NCBI GenBank assembly: GCA_963695675.1
Contig: CAVOGY010000002.1
Coordinates: forward strand, 248,001-312,000
Source: DASUPK01 sp963695675
GTDB lineage: Bacteria; Actinomycetota; Thermoleophilia; Solirubrobacterales; 70-9
Length of the DNA: 64,000 bases
Reading direction: 5' to 3'
The position numbers and the translations under genes are program-made. This document shows, one piece after another, positions 16,577 through 24,960 of the stretch; position 1 is the first letter of the stretch; each line of letters begins with the position of its first letter. Under the pieces are notes generated by a model, which was given only the letters and a program-made list of their open reading frames with translations, did not search any database and was not told the DNA's origin.

Positions 16577-18814
16577 CTACTCGGAGCCGCCGCGGATCTC
16601 CGTGATCGGCCTCGCCGGGGAGATTCGCAGGGCCCGGCGAAGGCGCTCCGGCAGGTACCAGTTCCAGTCGCCGAGGATCTTCATCAGCGCCGGCACCAGC
16701 ATCGCGCGGACGATCGTCGCATCAAGCAGGATCGCGGCCGACAACCCGATCCCGAACTCCTGCAGGCCTACGAACGATCCGGCCGTGAACCCGGCGAATG
16801 CCGCGATCATGATGATCGCGGCCGCGGTGATGATCCGGCCTGTGTGCTCGAGGCCGCCGGAGACCGCGCGTTCGTTGTCGTGGTGCAGGTCCCACTCCTC
16901 GCGCATGCGGGAGAGGAGGAACACCTCGTAGTCCATCGAGAGTCCGAACAGCATCGCGAACAGGAAGATCGGGATCCATGCCTCGATCTGCGCTGAGCCC
17001 TGGAGGCCGAGCACCGAGTGGAAGCCGTGCTGGAAGGTGAGGACCAAGACGCCATAGGTGGCGCTCACCGAGAGCAGGTTGAGCAGCACGGCCTTCAGCG
17101 GCAGGAAGATCGACCGGAACGCCCGCAGCAGCAGGAGGTACGAGAGGACGAGGACGGCCAGCACCAGCCAGGGGAAGGCGCCGTAAGCGGTGTCGATGAA
17201 ATCGACTCCGAAGGCCGGCGCGCCGGTGAGCAGCACCGTCGAGCTGGCGGGGAAGTTGGCCTGCGGGATGTAATCGTCGCGAATCCGGTCAACGAGGTCG
17301 ACGGCGGCGTTGGTGCCGGAGTCGCTCTTTCCGGCAGCGCGGATCTGGATCAGCTGTTGATCAGCGTCGACCAGTCTCGCCTGCTTGGCCGCCGCGATCT
17401 CTGCGGGGTTGACGGATTCGCCTCCGGCGCACGAGGCCGGGGAGATCGGCGCCTGGATCGTGCTCGGCTGAATCTCGGGATCGGATCTGAGCGAAGCGAC
17501 CAGCCTGCACTCCGCTGCCACTGTGTCCGGAGCGAAGGCCCCCCCAGGCGTGCCCGTGTCGACCACGATCTGGTTCGGCGCGAGCGCACCGGGTCCGAGC
17601 GAGTCCTCCAACAGCTTCAGGCCCTTGGTGGACTCGGTGGTCAGTGGGACACCCCGGTTGTCGCCACCGGTGAGGTGCAGCTGGAGAGCCGGCAGCGCCA
17701 GCGCGAGCATCGCAGCGGTGGCGCCGACGAGATAGAAGACCGGGTGGCGCATGATCGAGTTCGAGAGCCGTGTCCAGAAGCCCGTCTGGCCCTCGGCCCG
17801 CTTCTGCAGCAGGCTCTTGGGAATCACCCTGAACCGGTTCACCTTGCGGCCGAGCAGGCTGAGCATGGCGGGCAGGAAGGTGGCGGACGCGGCGATCGAG
17901 ACGAGCGGGACGAGCAGCCCGCCTACGCCCATCGAGCGCATGAACGGCAGCGGCATCAGGACGAGCAGCGCCAGGCCGATCGCGACGGTGCCGCCCGAGA
18001 AGAGCGTGGCCCTGCCCGCCGTCCGCATGGTCATCACCAAGGCCTCCTGGGCCGAATCGTGCTTCTCGAGCTCCTCCCGGAAGCGGAAGACGACCAGCAT
18101 CGAGTAGTCGATGGCGATCGCGAACCCGATCAGCGAGACGATGTTTGTCACGTAGACCGCCATGTCCATGTAGTGGGCGACGATCCAGACGATTCCGAGG
18201 GTGGTCGGGATGCTGACGGCGGCAAACGCGAGGGGGACACCGATCGCCACCAGGGTCCCGAACATGAAGGCAAGCACCAGCAGCGCTATCGGAATCGCGA
18301 TCGTCTCGCCTTTGGCCAAATCCTCGTTGTAGATCTTTTGCGTGTCGTGGTTGATCGCCGGAAAACCCGACACGTAGGTGGTGGTCCCGGGGATGTCCGG
18401 GATCGCCGCCCGCACGGCGGGTGTCTTGTTCGAGGAGTCCGCGTTCTCGAGCGACGTGTTGATCTGGACGTAGGCGAGGTGCGGATCGGCCACCAGCGGG
18501 GTCGCGGCTTGGCCGTCCGGCAGGGCAGAGGCACCCTTCTGCGCAGCCGCCTCGAGCTGCGCCAGGAATTGCGGCGTGTTGGCGATCGGCCTCTCGGTCT
18601 GCCCGATCAGCGTGAAGGCTCCGTCACCGCGCTCGTGCAGCCGGTCCTTGACGAGGTTGAGCCCGTTCTCAGCGTCGGAGCCCGGCACGCTGAAGCGGTT
18701 ACTGAGCAGATCGCCGATCTGGGAGACCCCATAGACCCCGAATGCGAAAAGCAGCAGCCACAGGACGATGATCTTCTTCCGGTGGCGGATCACCCGGCGC
18801 GTCCAGGCCTCCAA
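16577..18814 (-). CDS. MMPL family RND transporter
   Basis: A 745-residue inner-membrane exporter of the MmpL/HAE type, driven by proton motive force. The architecture is one N-terminal helix, a large extracytoplasmic domain (about residues 40-170), five helices with the IGFAIAIDYSMLVVFRFREEL block, a second extracytoplasmic domain (about 385-545), and a last helical bundle with FAMLFGLSMDYEVFLLSRMREEW. The repeated D-Y motif carries the proton-relay Asp-Tyr pairs. The start ATG 18814 follows AGGAGG at 9 nt. The cargo (lipid, siderophore or drug) cannot be told. Confidence 0.9.
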   Translation of the reverse strand: MEAWTRRVIRHRKKIIVLWLLLFAFGVYGVSQIGDLLSNRFSVPGSDAENGLNLVKDRLHERGDGAFTLIGQTERPIANTPQFLAQLEAAAQKGASALPDGQAATPLVADPHLAYVQINTSLENADSSNKTPAVRAAIPDIPGTTTYVSGFPAINHDTQKIYNEDLAKGETIAIPIALLVLAFMFGTLVAIGVPLAFAAVSIPTTLGIVWIVAHYMDMAVYVTNIVSLIGFAIAIDYSMLVVFRFREELEKHDSAQEALVMTMRTAGRATLFSGGTVAIGLALLVLMPLPFMRSMGVGGLLVPLVSIAASATFLPAMLSLLGRKVNRFRVIPKSLLQKRAEGQTGFWTRLSNSIMRHPVFYLVGATAAMLALALPALQLHLTGGDNRGVPLTTESTKGLKLLEDSLGPGALAPNQIVVDTGTPGGAFAPDTVAAECRLVASLRSDPEIQPSTIQAPISPASCAGGESVNPAEIAAAKQARLVDADQQLIQIRAAGKSDSGTNAAVDLVDRIRDDYIPQANFPASSTVLLTGAPAFGVDFIDTAYGAFPWLVLAVLVLSYLLLLRAFRSIFLPLKAVLLNLLSVSATYGVLVLTFQHGFHSVLGLQGSAQIEAWIPIFLFAMLFGLSMDYEVFLLSRMREEWDLHHDNERAVSGGLEHTGRIITAAAIIMIAAFAGFTAGSFVGLQEFGIGLSAAILLDATIVRAMLVPALMKILGDWNWYLPERLRRALRISPARPITEIRGGSE

Positions 18815-18977
18815 CTTCGCCTCCTAGCTATCCGGTACCGAAGAGAACGCTAAACCAGCCGCGAGCCGATCATAGGAAACCGCCGACGGCGGCTCAGTCC
18901 AGCCGCAGGCAGCCTAGATGCCGTCCTACGCGCAACTCGCTACCACCCGCGGCCCTCCGGGGCTAGGGTCCATCCCG

Positions 18978-20405
18978 ATGGATGCGCTGGAGGAGGTCCC
19001 CGTCCCCGCGATCTCGCCGGAGCGCTTCCGCGCGCTGGTCGCTGACCGGTACGAAGAGGTGGACGAGGCGATCGCCACCGCCCGTGAGCTGCTCAGCGGC
19101 AGGGTCGTCTGGCACGTGAATTCGACGGCCCGCGGAGGAGGGGTCGCAGAGCTTCTGCAATCGCTTCTGGCGTACGCGCGAGGCGCCGGCGTGGACGTGC
19201 GCTGGATGACGATCTCCGGGAATCCGGACTTCTTCCGGGTCACGAAGCGGATCCACAACCGCCTGCATGAATCCGAGGGCGATGGTGGGCCGCTTGGGCC
19301 GGCGGAGCGAGAGATCTACGACGCCGCGCTGCGCGAGGCCGCCGACGAGCTCGTCGAGCTCGTTCGGCCCGGGGACGTCGTCTACATCCACGACCCTCAG
19401 CCGGCCGGCCTCGTGCCGCACGTCGTCGCCGCCGACGTAAAGGTCATCTGGCGCTGCCACATCGGCGTGGACCGGCCGGGTGAGTTGGCCCGCTCGACCT
19501 GGGACTTTCTGCGGCCCTACGTCCGCGACGCGGACGCCTACGTCTTCTCACGCGAGAGGTTCGTCTGGGAAGGTCTCGACGAGAGCCGGATCTGGATCGT
19601 CCCGCCGTCCATCGACGCCTTCTCCCCCAAGAACCAGGACCTCGACCCCGAGGCGGTCAGGTCGATCCTGGGGGCAATCGGGGTGGGGAAGCCTGACCAC
19701 CACAGCCGAGCGCTCTTTCACCGCTTCGACGGAAGCCAAGCGCGGGTAGGGCGCCGCGCCGAGCTCGTCCAGGATGGGCCGATCCCGGACGACGGCCCGC
19801 TGATCAGCCAGGTCTCGCGCTGGGATCGGCTCAAGGATCCGGTCGGGGTGCTGCGCTGCTTCGCGGAATACGCAAAGGCCGATGGCGCCCATCTGCTGCT
19901 CGCCGGGCCGTCGGTCGCCGGTGTCGCCGACGATCCGGAGGGTGCCGAAGTGCTCGCGGAGGTCAGCGGCCGCCGTGAGGCTCTGGCGCCCGAGAAGCGC
20001 GGCCGGGTCCATCTCGCCTCCCTGCCCATGGACGACATCGAGGAGAACGCCGCGATGGTGAACGCGATCCAGCGACGCTCCGACGTGATCCTCCAGAAGA
20101 GCCTGGCGGAGGGATTCGGGCTCACCGTCGCGGAGGCCATGTGGAAGGCGAAGCCCATGGTCGCGAGCAGGGTTGGCGGCATCCAGGATCAGATCGAGGA
20201 CGGGGTCTCGGGTGTCCTGATCGACGACCCCAGCGATCTGGAGGCGTTTGCCAGTGCGGTCGATGCGTTAATCGGGAACCCGGTAAGGGCCGCGGAGATC
20301 GGAGGTGCCGCGCGCCAACGGGTCATCGAGCAGTTCCTCGGCACCCGCCATCTGACCCAGTACATGCATCTGCTCGAGGGGATGCTCGCCCCGGAGCCGG
20401 TCTAG
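18978..20405 (+). CDS. treT: GT4 trehalose synthase-like glycosyltransferase
   Basis: A 475-residue GT-B enzyme of the trehalose glycosyltransferring synthase group, which makes trehalose from NDP-glucose and glucose. The N-terminal domain has WHVNSTARGGGVAELLQSLL. The middle has IHDPQPAGLVPHV and WRCHIGVD. The C-terminal domain has SQVSRWDRLKDPVGVL and the E-x7-E donor motif in EGFGLTVAEAMWKAKPMVAS. ATG 18978 is chosen over ATG 18918 because TAGGGT (18964-18969) ends 8 nt upstream. Its TAG stop shares CTAG with the convergent anti-sigma gene. Confidence 0.82.
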   Translation: MDALEEVPVPAISPERFRALVADRYEEVDEAIATARELLSGRVVWHVNSTARGGGVAELLQSLLAYARGAGVDVRWMTISGNPDFFRVTKRIHNRLHESEGDGGPLGPAEREIYDAALREAADELVELVRPGDVVYIHDPQPAGLVPHVVAADVKVIWRCHIGVDRPGELARSTWDFLRPYVRDADAYVFSRERFVWEGLDESRIWIVPPSIDAFSPKNQDLDPEAVRSILGAIGVGKPDHHSRALFHRFDGSQARVGRRAELVQDGPIPDDGPLISQVSRWDRLKDPVGVLRCFAEYAKADGAHLLLAGPSVAGVADDPEGAEVLAEVSGRREALAPEKRGRVHLASLPMDDIEENAAMVNAIQRRSDVILQKSLAEGFGLTVAEAMWKAKPMVASRVGGIQDQIEDGVSGVLIDDPSDLEAFASAVDALIGNPVRAAEIGGAARQRVIEQFLGTRHLTQYMHLLEGMLAPEPV

Positions 20406-20665
20406 CCCACGTCCCGCCCTTCGCTCCAACCCCGGAAGGCGGCCAGCAGCTCCTCGCGCCCCTCCGCGCCGATGTCCTGCTCGGTGAGGCGGCCGGTCGC
20501 CTGGATCACCAGGCGCATCTGCTCGATGTAGGTGGTGCAGTGATCGCAGCCGCTGATGTGGGCCCTGAAGCGTCGCCGGTCGCGGCGCGACAGACTGCCG
20601 TCGAAGTAGGCGGTGACGAGCTCGACGAGCTCCTGGCAGGCCATCTCCCTGGTGAGCAGGCTCAT
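20402..20665 (-). CDS. zinc-binding anti-sigma factor
   Basis: An 87-residue soluble ZAS-type anti-sigma factor. The zinc motif H-x3-C-x2-C is HISGCDHC (about residues 36-43), preceded by CQELVELVTAYFDGSL. There is no transmembrane segment, so it acts in the cytoplasm, probably releasing its sigma after thiol oxidation. Its ATG overlaps the sigma-factor TGA (ATGA at 20662-20665), which identifies the partner. Confidence 0.85.
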   Translation of the reverse strand: MSLLTREMACQELVELVTAYFDGSLSRRDRRRFRAHISGCDHCTTYIEQMRLVIQATGRLTEQDIGAEGREELLAAFRGWSEGRDVG

Positions 20666-21297
20666 GCTCTCCCTCCCGCGATGTCCGGGTCCAGGTACTC
20701 CTCGAGCGCGGCTCGCACCTTCGACCGCGCCCTGTGCAGGAGGACGCGCTCGTTGCCGTCGGTGATCTCGAGGGCATCTGCCACTTCCATCGGCGTCCAA
20801 CCCTCGACGTCCCGCAGCAGGATCACCTCGCGCTGCGCCTCTGGGAGCTTCCCGATCGCCATGTCGATCACGTTGAGCGTCTCCCGCTCGATGAGCTTGT
20901 CCTGAGGCCAGGCGCGCGGCGGAGCGGCCCAGGCTCCTGGATGCGGCGAGTCCGGGCCGAGAAAGCGGTCGGGGTCGACGGAGGGCTCGTCCTCAGCGCT
21001 CGCGCCCGCGAGCGCTGAGAACGGAAGCACGCGGCCGTCCCGCTCGCCCCGCGTCTTGGCGCGGTTGGTGAGTATCCGGAACAGCCAGGTCTTCAGGCTG
21101 GAGCGGCCCTCGAAGCGGTCGATTCCGTTGAGGACCGCGAGCCAGGTCTCCTGCACGACCTCCTCTGCGGTTGCCCTGTCGCGGACGTACATCTGCGCCA
21201 CCCGCAGCATCGTCGCCCCGTAGCGGTCGATCAACTCGACGAAGGCGGACTCGTCACCTTCGCGCAGTCGCTGGACCAATTCATGGTCTTCAGTCAT
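20662..21297 (-). CDS. ECF RNA polymerase sigma factor
   Basis: A 211-residue group 4 sigma factor. Region 2 spans residues 5-80 (VELIDRYGATMLRVAQMYV, AEEVVQETWLAVLNGIDRFEGRSSLKTWLFRI). Region 4 is about 140-205 (LPEAQREVILLRDVEGWTPMEVADALEITDGNERVLLHRARSKVRAAL). The linker between them is long and Pro/Asp-rich. It is coupled to a zinc anti-sigma factor, so redox or stress control is likely. The target promoters are unknown; no autoregulatory promoter was resolved. Confidence 0.9.
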   Translation of the reverse strand: MTEDHELVQRLREGDESAFVELIDRYGATMLRVAQMYVRDRATAEEVVQETWLAVLNGIDRFEGRSSLKTWLFRILTNRAKTRGERDGRVLPFSALAGASAEDEPSVDPDRFLGPDSPHPGAWAAPPRAWPQDKLIERETLNVIDMAIGKLPEAQREVILLRDVEGWTPMEVADALEITDGNERVLLHRARSKVRAALEEYLDPDIAGGRA

Positions 21298-21329
21298 GCG
21301 GCGGCCCGCACGGTTACAGGTTTTGGCGG

Positions 21330-22535
21330 CTAGCGGAAGACGCCTGTGTGGCCGAGCGAATAGCGCCCGGGCTGGGGATAGACGCAGAGGCCGTGGGGGC
21401 CGCTCCCGACGGGGATCCGCGCGAGGAGGTGCCCGTCCGATGTGTCGAAGGCGTACACCTCGGCGTTGTATCGGCCCGCGAGCCAGAGGACCTTGCCGTC
21501 CGCCGAGACGCCGCCCATGTCCGGGCTGCCCCCGCCGGGAATCCGCCAGGTGTCGACGACCTTCCTGCTCGCGAAAGAGATCACCGACACGGAACCGCCC
21601 ATGCGGTTGGAGACGTAGAGATCGCGCGAGTCCCGGCTCACGTAAAGCCCGTGCGCGCCGGCTCCGGTCGGGATGAAGTCGACCTTTCGCAGGCTCTTCG
21701 CGTCCACGACCCAGACGCCGTTGGACGCCAGGTCGGCGATGTAGAAGACCTTCCCGTCAGGAGAGAGCTTGACGTCCTGGGGCATCGCGCCCGATCGGAG
21801 CGGCAACCGGCCCACGACCTTCTGGCCCACCAGGTCCACCTTCACCAGGCTGCCGCCGAACTCGCAGCTCGCCACCAGGTACCGGCCGTTGGCGGTGAAG
21901 TCCATATGGTTGACCCCGTAGCAGGGCACCGACAGGATGTGCTCGCTCCGCATCGTGTGCGGGTCGCGGAAGTCGAGGGCCTGGTTCCGCTCCTCGACCA
22001 CGATCGCGTAGTGGCCGTCGGGCGTGAAGTAGAGGTTGTACGGGTCGTCGACGGGAATGGTCTTTCCCGGCCTCCCGTTGGCAGGGTTGATCTGGGTCAG
22101 GCTGTTGCCCTGGTCGTTGTTCACCCAGAGCGTCTTCAGGTCGTAGGAGGGGACGACGTGCTGCGGGTTCACCCCGACCGGGAACTGGCGGATCACCTTG
22201 TAGGTCCGCGGATTGATCACGCTGACCGTGTCGCTCTCGCTGTTCGGCACGTAGATGAGCGATGGCATCTTGCGGACGACCGGCGACAGCATTCCGGGGC
22301 GATCCGCGGCGTAGACGTCGTGGGGGTCGACGGGCTTCGGGACCGCGAAGTGACGGGTGTCCAGGGGTCGGGTGGCCGTCGGGGGCAACGGGCGCGAGTC
22401 CTTGGTGCCCGAGCCGCCCAGGGCTCCGAGGAGCAGAGCGACGAGAGCCACGATCACCACGATCAGCGCGGCCAGGCGCATCAGGCCGAGCCGCCGCGCA
22501 CGGCTCATGCGCCTAGGTCGCCGCGCACGGCCCAT
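21330..22535 (-). CDS. membrane-anchored YVTN/YncE-type beta-propeller protein
   Basis: A 401-residue protein with one N-terminal signal-anchor helix (about residues 22-43) after an Arg-rich cytoplasmic tail, then a seven-bladed propeller outside the cell. Repeats include IYVPNSESDTVSVINPRTYKVIRQFPVG, YVSNRMGGSVSVISFASRKVVDTWRIPGG and LWLAGRYNAEVYAFDTSDGHLL. ATG 22535 is preceded by GGGAG at 9 nt; ATG 22508 is an alternative. It is divergent from a kelch protein with the same anchor type, and downstream of the sigma operon on the same strand after 32 bp. Ligand unknown. Confidence 0.8.
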   Translation of the reverse strand: MGRARRPRRMSRARRLGLMRLAALIVVIVALVALLLGALGGSGTKDSRPLPPTATRPLDTRHFAVPKPVDPHDVYAADRPGMLSPVVRKMPSLIYVPNSESDTVSVINPRTYKVIRQFPVGVNPQHVVPSYDLKTLWVNNDQGNSLTQINPANGRPGKTIPVDDPYNLYFTPDGHYAIVVEERNQALDFRDPHTMRSEHILSVPCYGVNHMDFTANGRYLVASCEFGGSLVKVDLVGQKVVGRLPLRSGAMPQDVKLSPDGKVFYIADLASNGVWVVDAKSLRKVDFIPTGAGAHGLYVSRDSRDLYVSNRMGGSVSVISFASRKVVDTWRIPGGGSPDMGGVSADGKVLWLAGRYNAEVYAFDTSDGHLLARIPVGSGPHGLCVYPQPGRYSLGHTGVFR

Positions 22536-22558
22536 CGTTCTAGGCTCCCAGGGGGTTC

Positions 22559-22616
22559 ATGAACGGAGCCTGAATCTTCCTCTGGCTCCTTAGCAAGGCT
22601 TCAATTGCTCGTTCAT
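22559..22616. promoter_or_regulatory. divergent intergenic region with an inverted repeat
   Basis: Arms ATGAACGGAGC (22559-22569) and GCTCGTTCAT (22607-22616) are near-perfect inverted copies 37 nt apart. They lie between the divergent propeller and kelch genes, and GTTCATGAAC at 22555-22564 is itself palindromic. This could be a shared operator; no TAnnnT element was found at the usual spacing. Confidence 0.35.
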
Positions 22617-22627
22617 AGTCGAGGATC

Positions 22628-23677
22628 GTGTCGCCACCCCGCCGGCGTCAACACCGCCGCCGATCGCCACCCCGCGGGATGAGTCCCGAGCGCCGCCGGG
22701 GGCTGATTCGGCTGGGCATCCTGATCGGCTCGGGCATCTGCCTGGTCATCCTCGGGGTGAACGTGGTGGGCGGCTCGTCAGGCGGGTCCTCGGCGAGCAC
22801 TGACGCGCGGTCGCGGTCGACGGCTCCCGCGCGGCTGGTTGCAACGGAGGCTCGGGCGCGCCTTCCCGAGCCACTGCACGGACTGACTGTCGCCCGTTCC
22901 CCTGAGGGGCTGCTGGCGATCGGCGGCGCCGATGCCGGCGACGTCTCCAAGGACACCGTCTACCGGCTCGATCGGTCGGCGAGTTCGATGACTCCGGCCG
23001 GCTCGCTGGTGCAACCACTGCATGACGCGGCCGCGGCCACGCTGAAGAGGGCGACCTTGGTCTTCGGAGGCGGCAACGCCTCGACCCTCAACCTCGTCCA
23101 GGCGCTCAGCCCGGGGGGAGCCGCCACGCCGGTCGGTGCCTTGCCCGAGGCCGTCTCGGATCTCTCGGCGGTGAACGTCGGCGGAGCCGCCTACGTCCTT
23201 GGCGGCTTCACCGGAAAGAGCCCCACGGCGGCGGTGCTCCAGACGACGGACGGGCGTGCCTTCACCCGAGTCGCGCGGCTTCCGACACCCGTCCGGTACG
23301 CGGCGGTCGCGGCGCTCCCGGACAAGATCTATGCCTTCGGCGGCGAGCTTGGCAGCGGCCGCGACACCAACGAGATTCAGGAATACGACATCGCCACCGA
23401 GCGCGCCGTGGTCGCCGGCCACCTGGCCGAACCGGTCTCGCACGCCTCGGCGGTGACGCTCGACGGAGCCATCTTCCTGCTCGGCGGCCGCGTCGGCGGG
23501 GCCGCGAGTGACCGGATCCTTCGGTTCAACCCGGATCGCAAGATCGCACTGCCGGCCGGGCGCCTGCCGCAGGCGATCTACGACGGTGCCGCCGGAACCT
23601 ACAGAGGACGGGCGTATCTGATCGGGGGCCTGGGGAGCGGCGGCACGCCGCTCGATTCGGTGATCACGCTCCGCTAG
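22628..23677 (+). CDS. membrane-anchored kelch-repeat protein
   Basis: A 349-residue protein with an Arg-rich start, one signal-anchor helix (about residues 26-48), a Ser-rich linker, and six kelch blades marked by GG pairs: AIGGADAG, VFGGGNAS, VLGGFTGK, AFGGELGS, LLGGRVGG and LIGGLGSG. The C-terminal domain is predicted outside the membrane. GTG 22628 is taken as the start; ATG 22679 would keep the anchor. It pairs divergently with the YVTN propeller. The left tRNA-derived repeat begins 18 bp after its stop. Confidence 0.8.
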   Translation: MSPPRRRQHRRRSPPRGMSPERRRGLIRLGILIGSGICLVILGVNVVGGSSGGSSASTDARSRSTAPARLVATEARARLPEPLHGLTVARSPEGLLAIGGADAGDVSKDTVYRLDRSASSMTPAGSLVQPLHDAAAATLKRATLVFGGGNASTLNLVQALSPGGAATPVGALPEAVSDLSAVNVGGAAYVLGGFTGKSPTAAVLQTTDGRAFTRVARLPTPVRYAAVAALPDKIYAFGGELGSGRDTNEIQEYDIATERAVVAGHLAEPVSHASAVTLDGAIFLLGGRVGGAASDRILRFNPDRKIALPAGRLPQAIYDGAAGTYRGRAYLIGGLGSGGTPLDSVITLR

Positions 23678-23695
23678 CCGCGGGCGGAGTCGGGG

Positions 23696-23732
23696 CATGG
23701 GCGCGGCTGGGATCGAACCAGCGACCTCTCCC
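23696..23732 (-). repeat. 37-bp tRNA-Val 3' fragment (attL-like)
   Basis: Identical over 37 bp to 26307-26343, the 3' half of the intact tRNA-Val(CAC). It runs from the anticodon stem 3' strand through the T arm and acceptor to three bases past the gene. The 5' half of the tRNA is absent here. Same orientation as the intact gene. It is best read as the displaced tRNA end after site-specific integration. Confidence 0.75.
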
Positions 23733-23735
23733 ACG

Positions 23736-24716
23736 TTATGCGGAGCTGCTCGAGCTCTGACGCAGCTTCCCGAGCCGGGAGACGATCGGATAGGCGCGCT
23801 GCCCGATCCACTGGCGCGGCGTGCGCCTGGGTGGCAGCTTGGGCGCGCGGCGCCTCCACTCAGAGGCGCGTAGCTCCGACTTGATCAGGGCCACGTGGAC
23901 GCTGGTCCAGCGATAGGGACTCTGATAGAGGACGATATGGGGGGACTGGCTCCAGCCACGCTTGCCGGCCTCGATGTCCGCAATCGCGTCGGGTAAGAAG
24001 ACCGGGCTACTCAGGGTCTCCTGCGAGATCGAGGTATCGAGAGGCGTCGCGGGGTCCCACCACAGCCCATCCAAGAGCAATGACCGGAGCTCAGGCTCGT
24101 CGAAGCGCAGCAGCCCCGGAAGGCCGAGCCCCGGGCCCTCCAGCCGGAACTCGGTCGCGAGCGCAACGACTCCGCCCGGGCGCAGCACCCGGTACATCTC
24201 CTCCAAACTGCGCCTGACGTCCTTGAAGTCGCCGAAGTGCTCGATCGAGCTCGAGGAGAAGATCGCGTCGAAGGACTCGTCCTCGAACTTGAGGTCAGGC
24301 CCGCTCATGCTCCGGACCTCAAGTCGCTCGGGGTTCCAATCACCCTCCCAGTAGCGCCCCGGCCTAGTGAGCATGTCCGCAGCTGAATCGGTCCCCGACC
24401 AGACGTTCTCCTCCTCGTACAGATCGGTGGCGACGACCTTTCCGACATGCCGCGTGAGCCAGTAGATCGTCGACTCGTGCCCGGCTCCGACCCCGAGCAC
24501 CTGGGCGTCCTGGCGGAGGCCGCCGAAGGCGCGAAAAGCACGCACGGTCATCGCCACCTCCCAGTACTTGCGGTACTCGCGGCCGGTCGGAAAGTCCGGC
24601 TCCCCGAAGTACTCCCGATCGGAGGCGTAGATGTCGCGGATCAGCTCGCGCAGCTCTGGATCGGCGAAGTCCTCGAGCTCGCAGAGCTTGCAATGACCCA
24701 ATCCGCGCTCGGACAC
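23736..24716 (-). CDS. SAM-dependent methyltransferase
   Basis: A 326-residue class I methyltransferase. The SAM-binding motif I is VLGVGAGHESTIYWL (about residues 73-87). The acidic loop is VVATDLYEE, motif IV is FDAIFSSSSIEHFGD, and MYRVLRPGGVVALATE is the post-motif strand. The N-terminus has a C-x2-C (CKLCELEDF). The substrate is unknown; such proteins often act on sugars or glycolipids. TAGTCT (complement of 24725-24730) ends 8 nt before GTG 24716. The TAA stop lies 4 bp inside the left tRNA repeat, so the gene ends almost exactly at the island edge. Confidence 0.75.
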   Translation of the reverse strand: MSERGLGHCKLCELEDFADPELRELIRDIYASDREYFGEPDFPTGREYRKYWEVAMTVRAFRAFGGLRQDAQVLGVGAGHESTIYWLTRHVGKVVATDLYEEENVWSGTDSAADMLTRPGRYWEGDWNPERLEVRSMSGPDLKFEDESFDAIFSSSSIEHFGDFKDVRRSLEEMYRVLRPGGVVALATEFRLEGPGLGLPGLLRFDEPELRSLLLDGLWWDPATPLDTSISQETLSSPVFLPDAIADIEAGKRGWSQSPHIVLYQSPYRWTSVHVALIKSELRASEWRRRAPKLPPRRTPRQWIGQRAYPIVSRLGKLRQSSSSSA

Positions 24717-24742
24717 GGCCGCCTAGACTATTGCCCCCTCTG

Positions 24743-24960
24743 ATGAGCCATTCACTGACGCTGGAGGTCTTCGGCCCCGACCTGCACGAGGCATACATCG
24801 ACTTCAAGCGCTCGGCGAGTGGGAGGACTTCCGCAACACCGTCAGTCGTGGGAGTGGGAGCGCTACTTGACCTTCTATCAACTACTGATTCCCGGCGGTG
24901 CTCTACTCCGACACCCCCGCTACCGAGGCGCCCGCGCGGTAACCGCCCAGGTCGAGGCCG
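24743..24960 (+). pseudogene. possible decayed gene fragment
   Basis: ATG 24743 opens a plausible N-terminus (MSHSLTLEVFGPDLHEAYIDFK). The likely continuation jumps frame twice: LGEWEDFRNTVS, then WEWERYLTFYQLLIPGGALLRH. No single frame stays sensible, which suggests a coding remnant with at least two indels. The family is not recognised. It lies inside the tRNA-flanked island between the two methyltransferases, and its 3' end overlaps the end of the second one. The boundaries are approximate. Confidence 0.35.

Noticed and set aside
17018..18853. 611-codon open frame antisense to the MMPL transporter
   Set aside because: Composition is Arg/Gly/Asp-rich with no domain; it is a GC-driven open frame opposite a clear 745-residue transporter.
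18918..18977. Longer N-terminus for the GT4 trehalose synthase (ATG 18918)
   Set aside because: The TAGGGT hexamer at 18964-18969 points to ATG 18978, and the extra 20 residues are not like the family.
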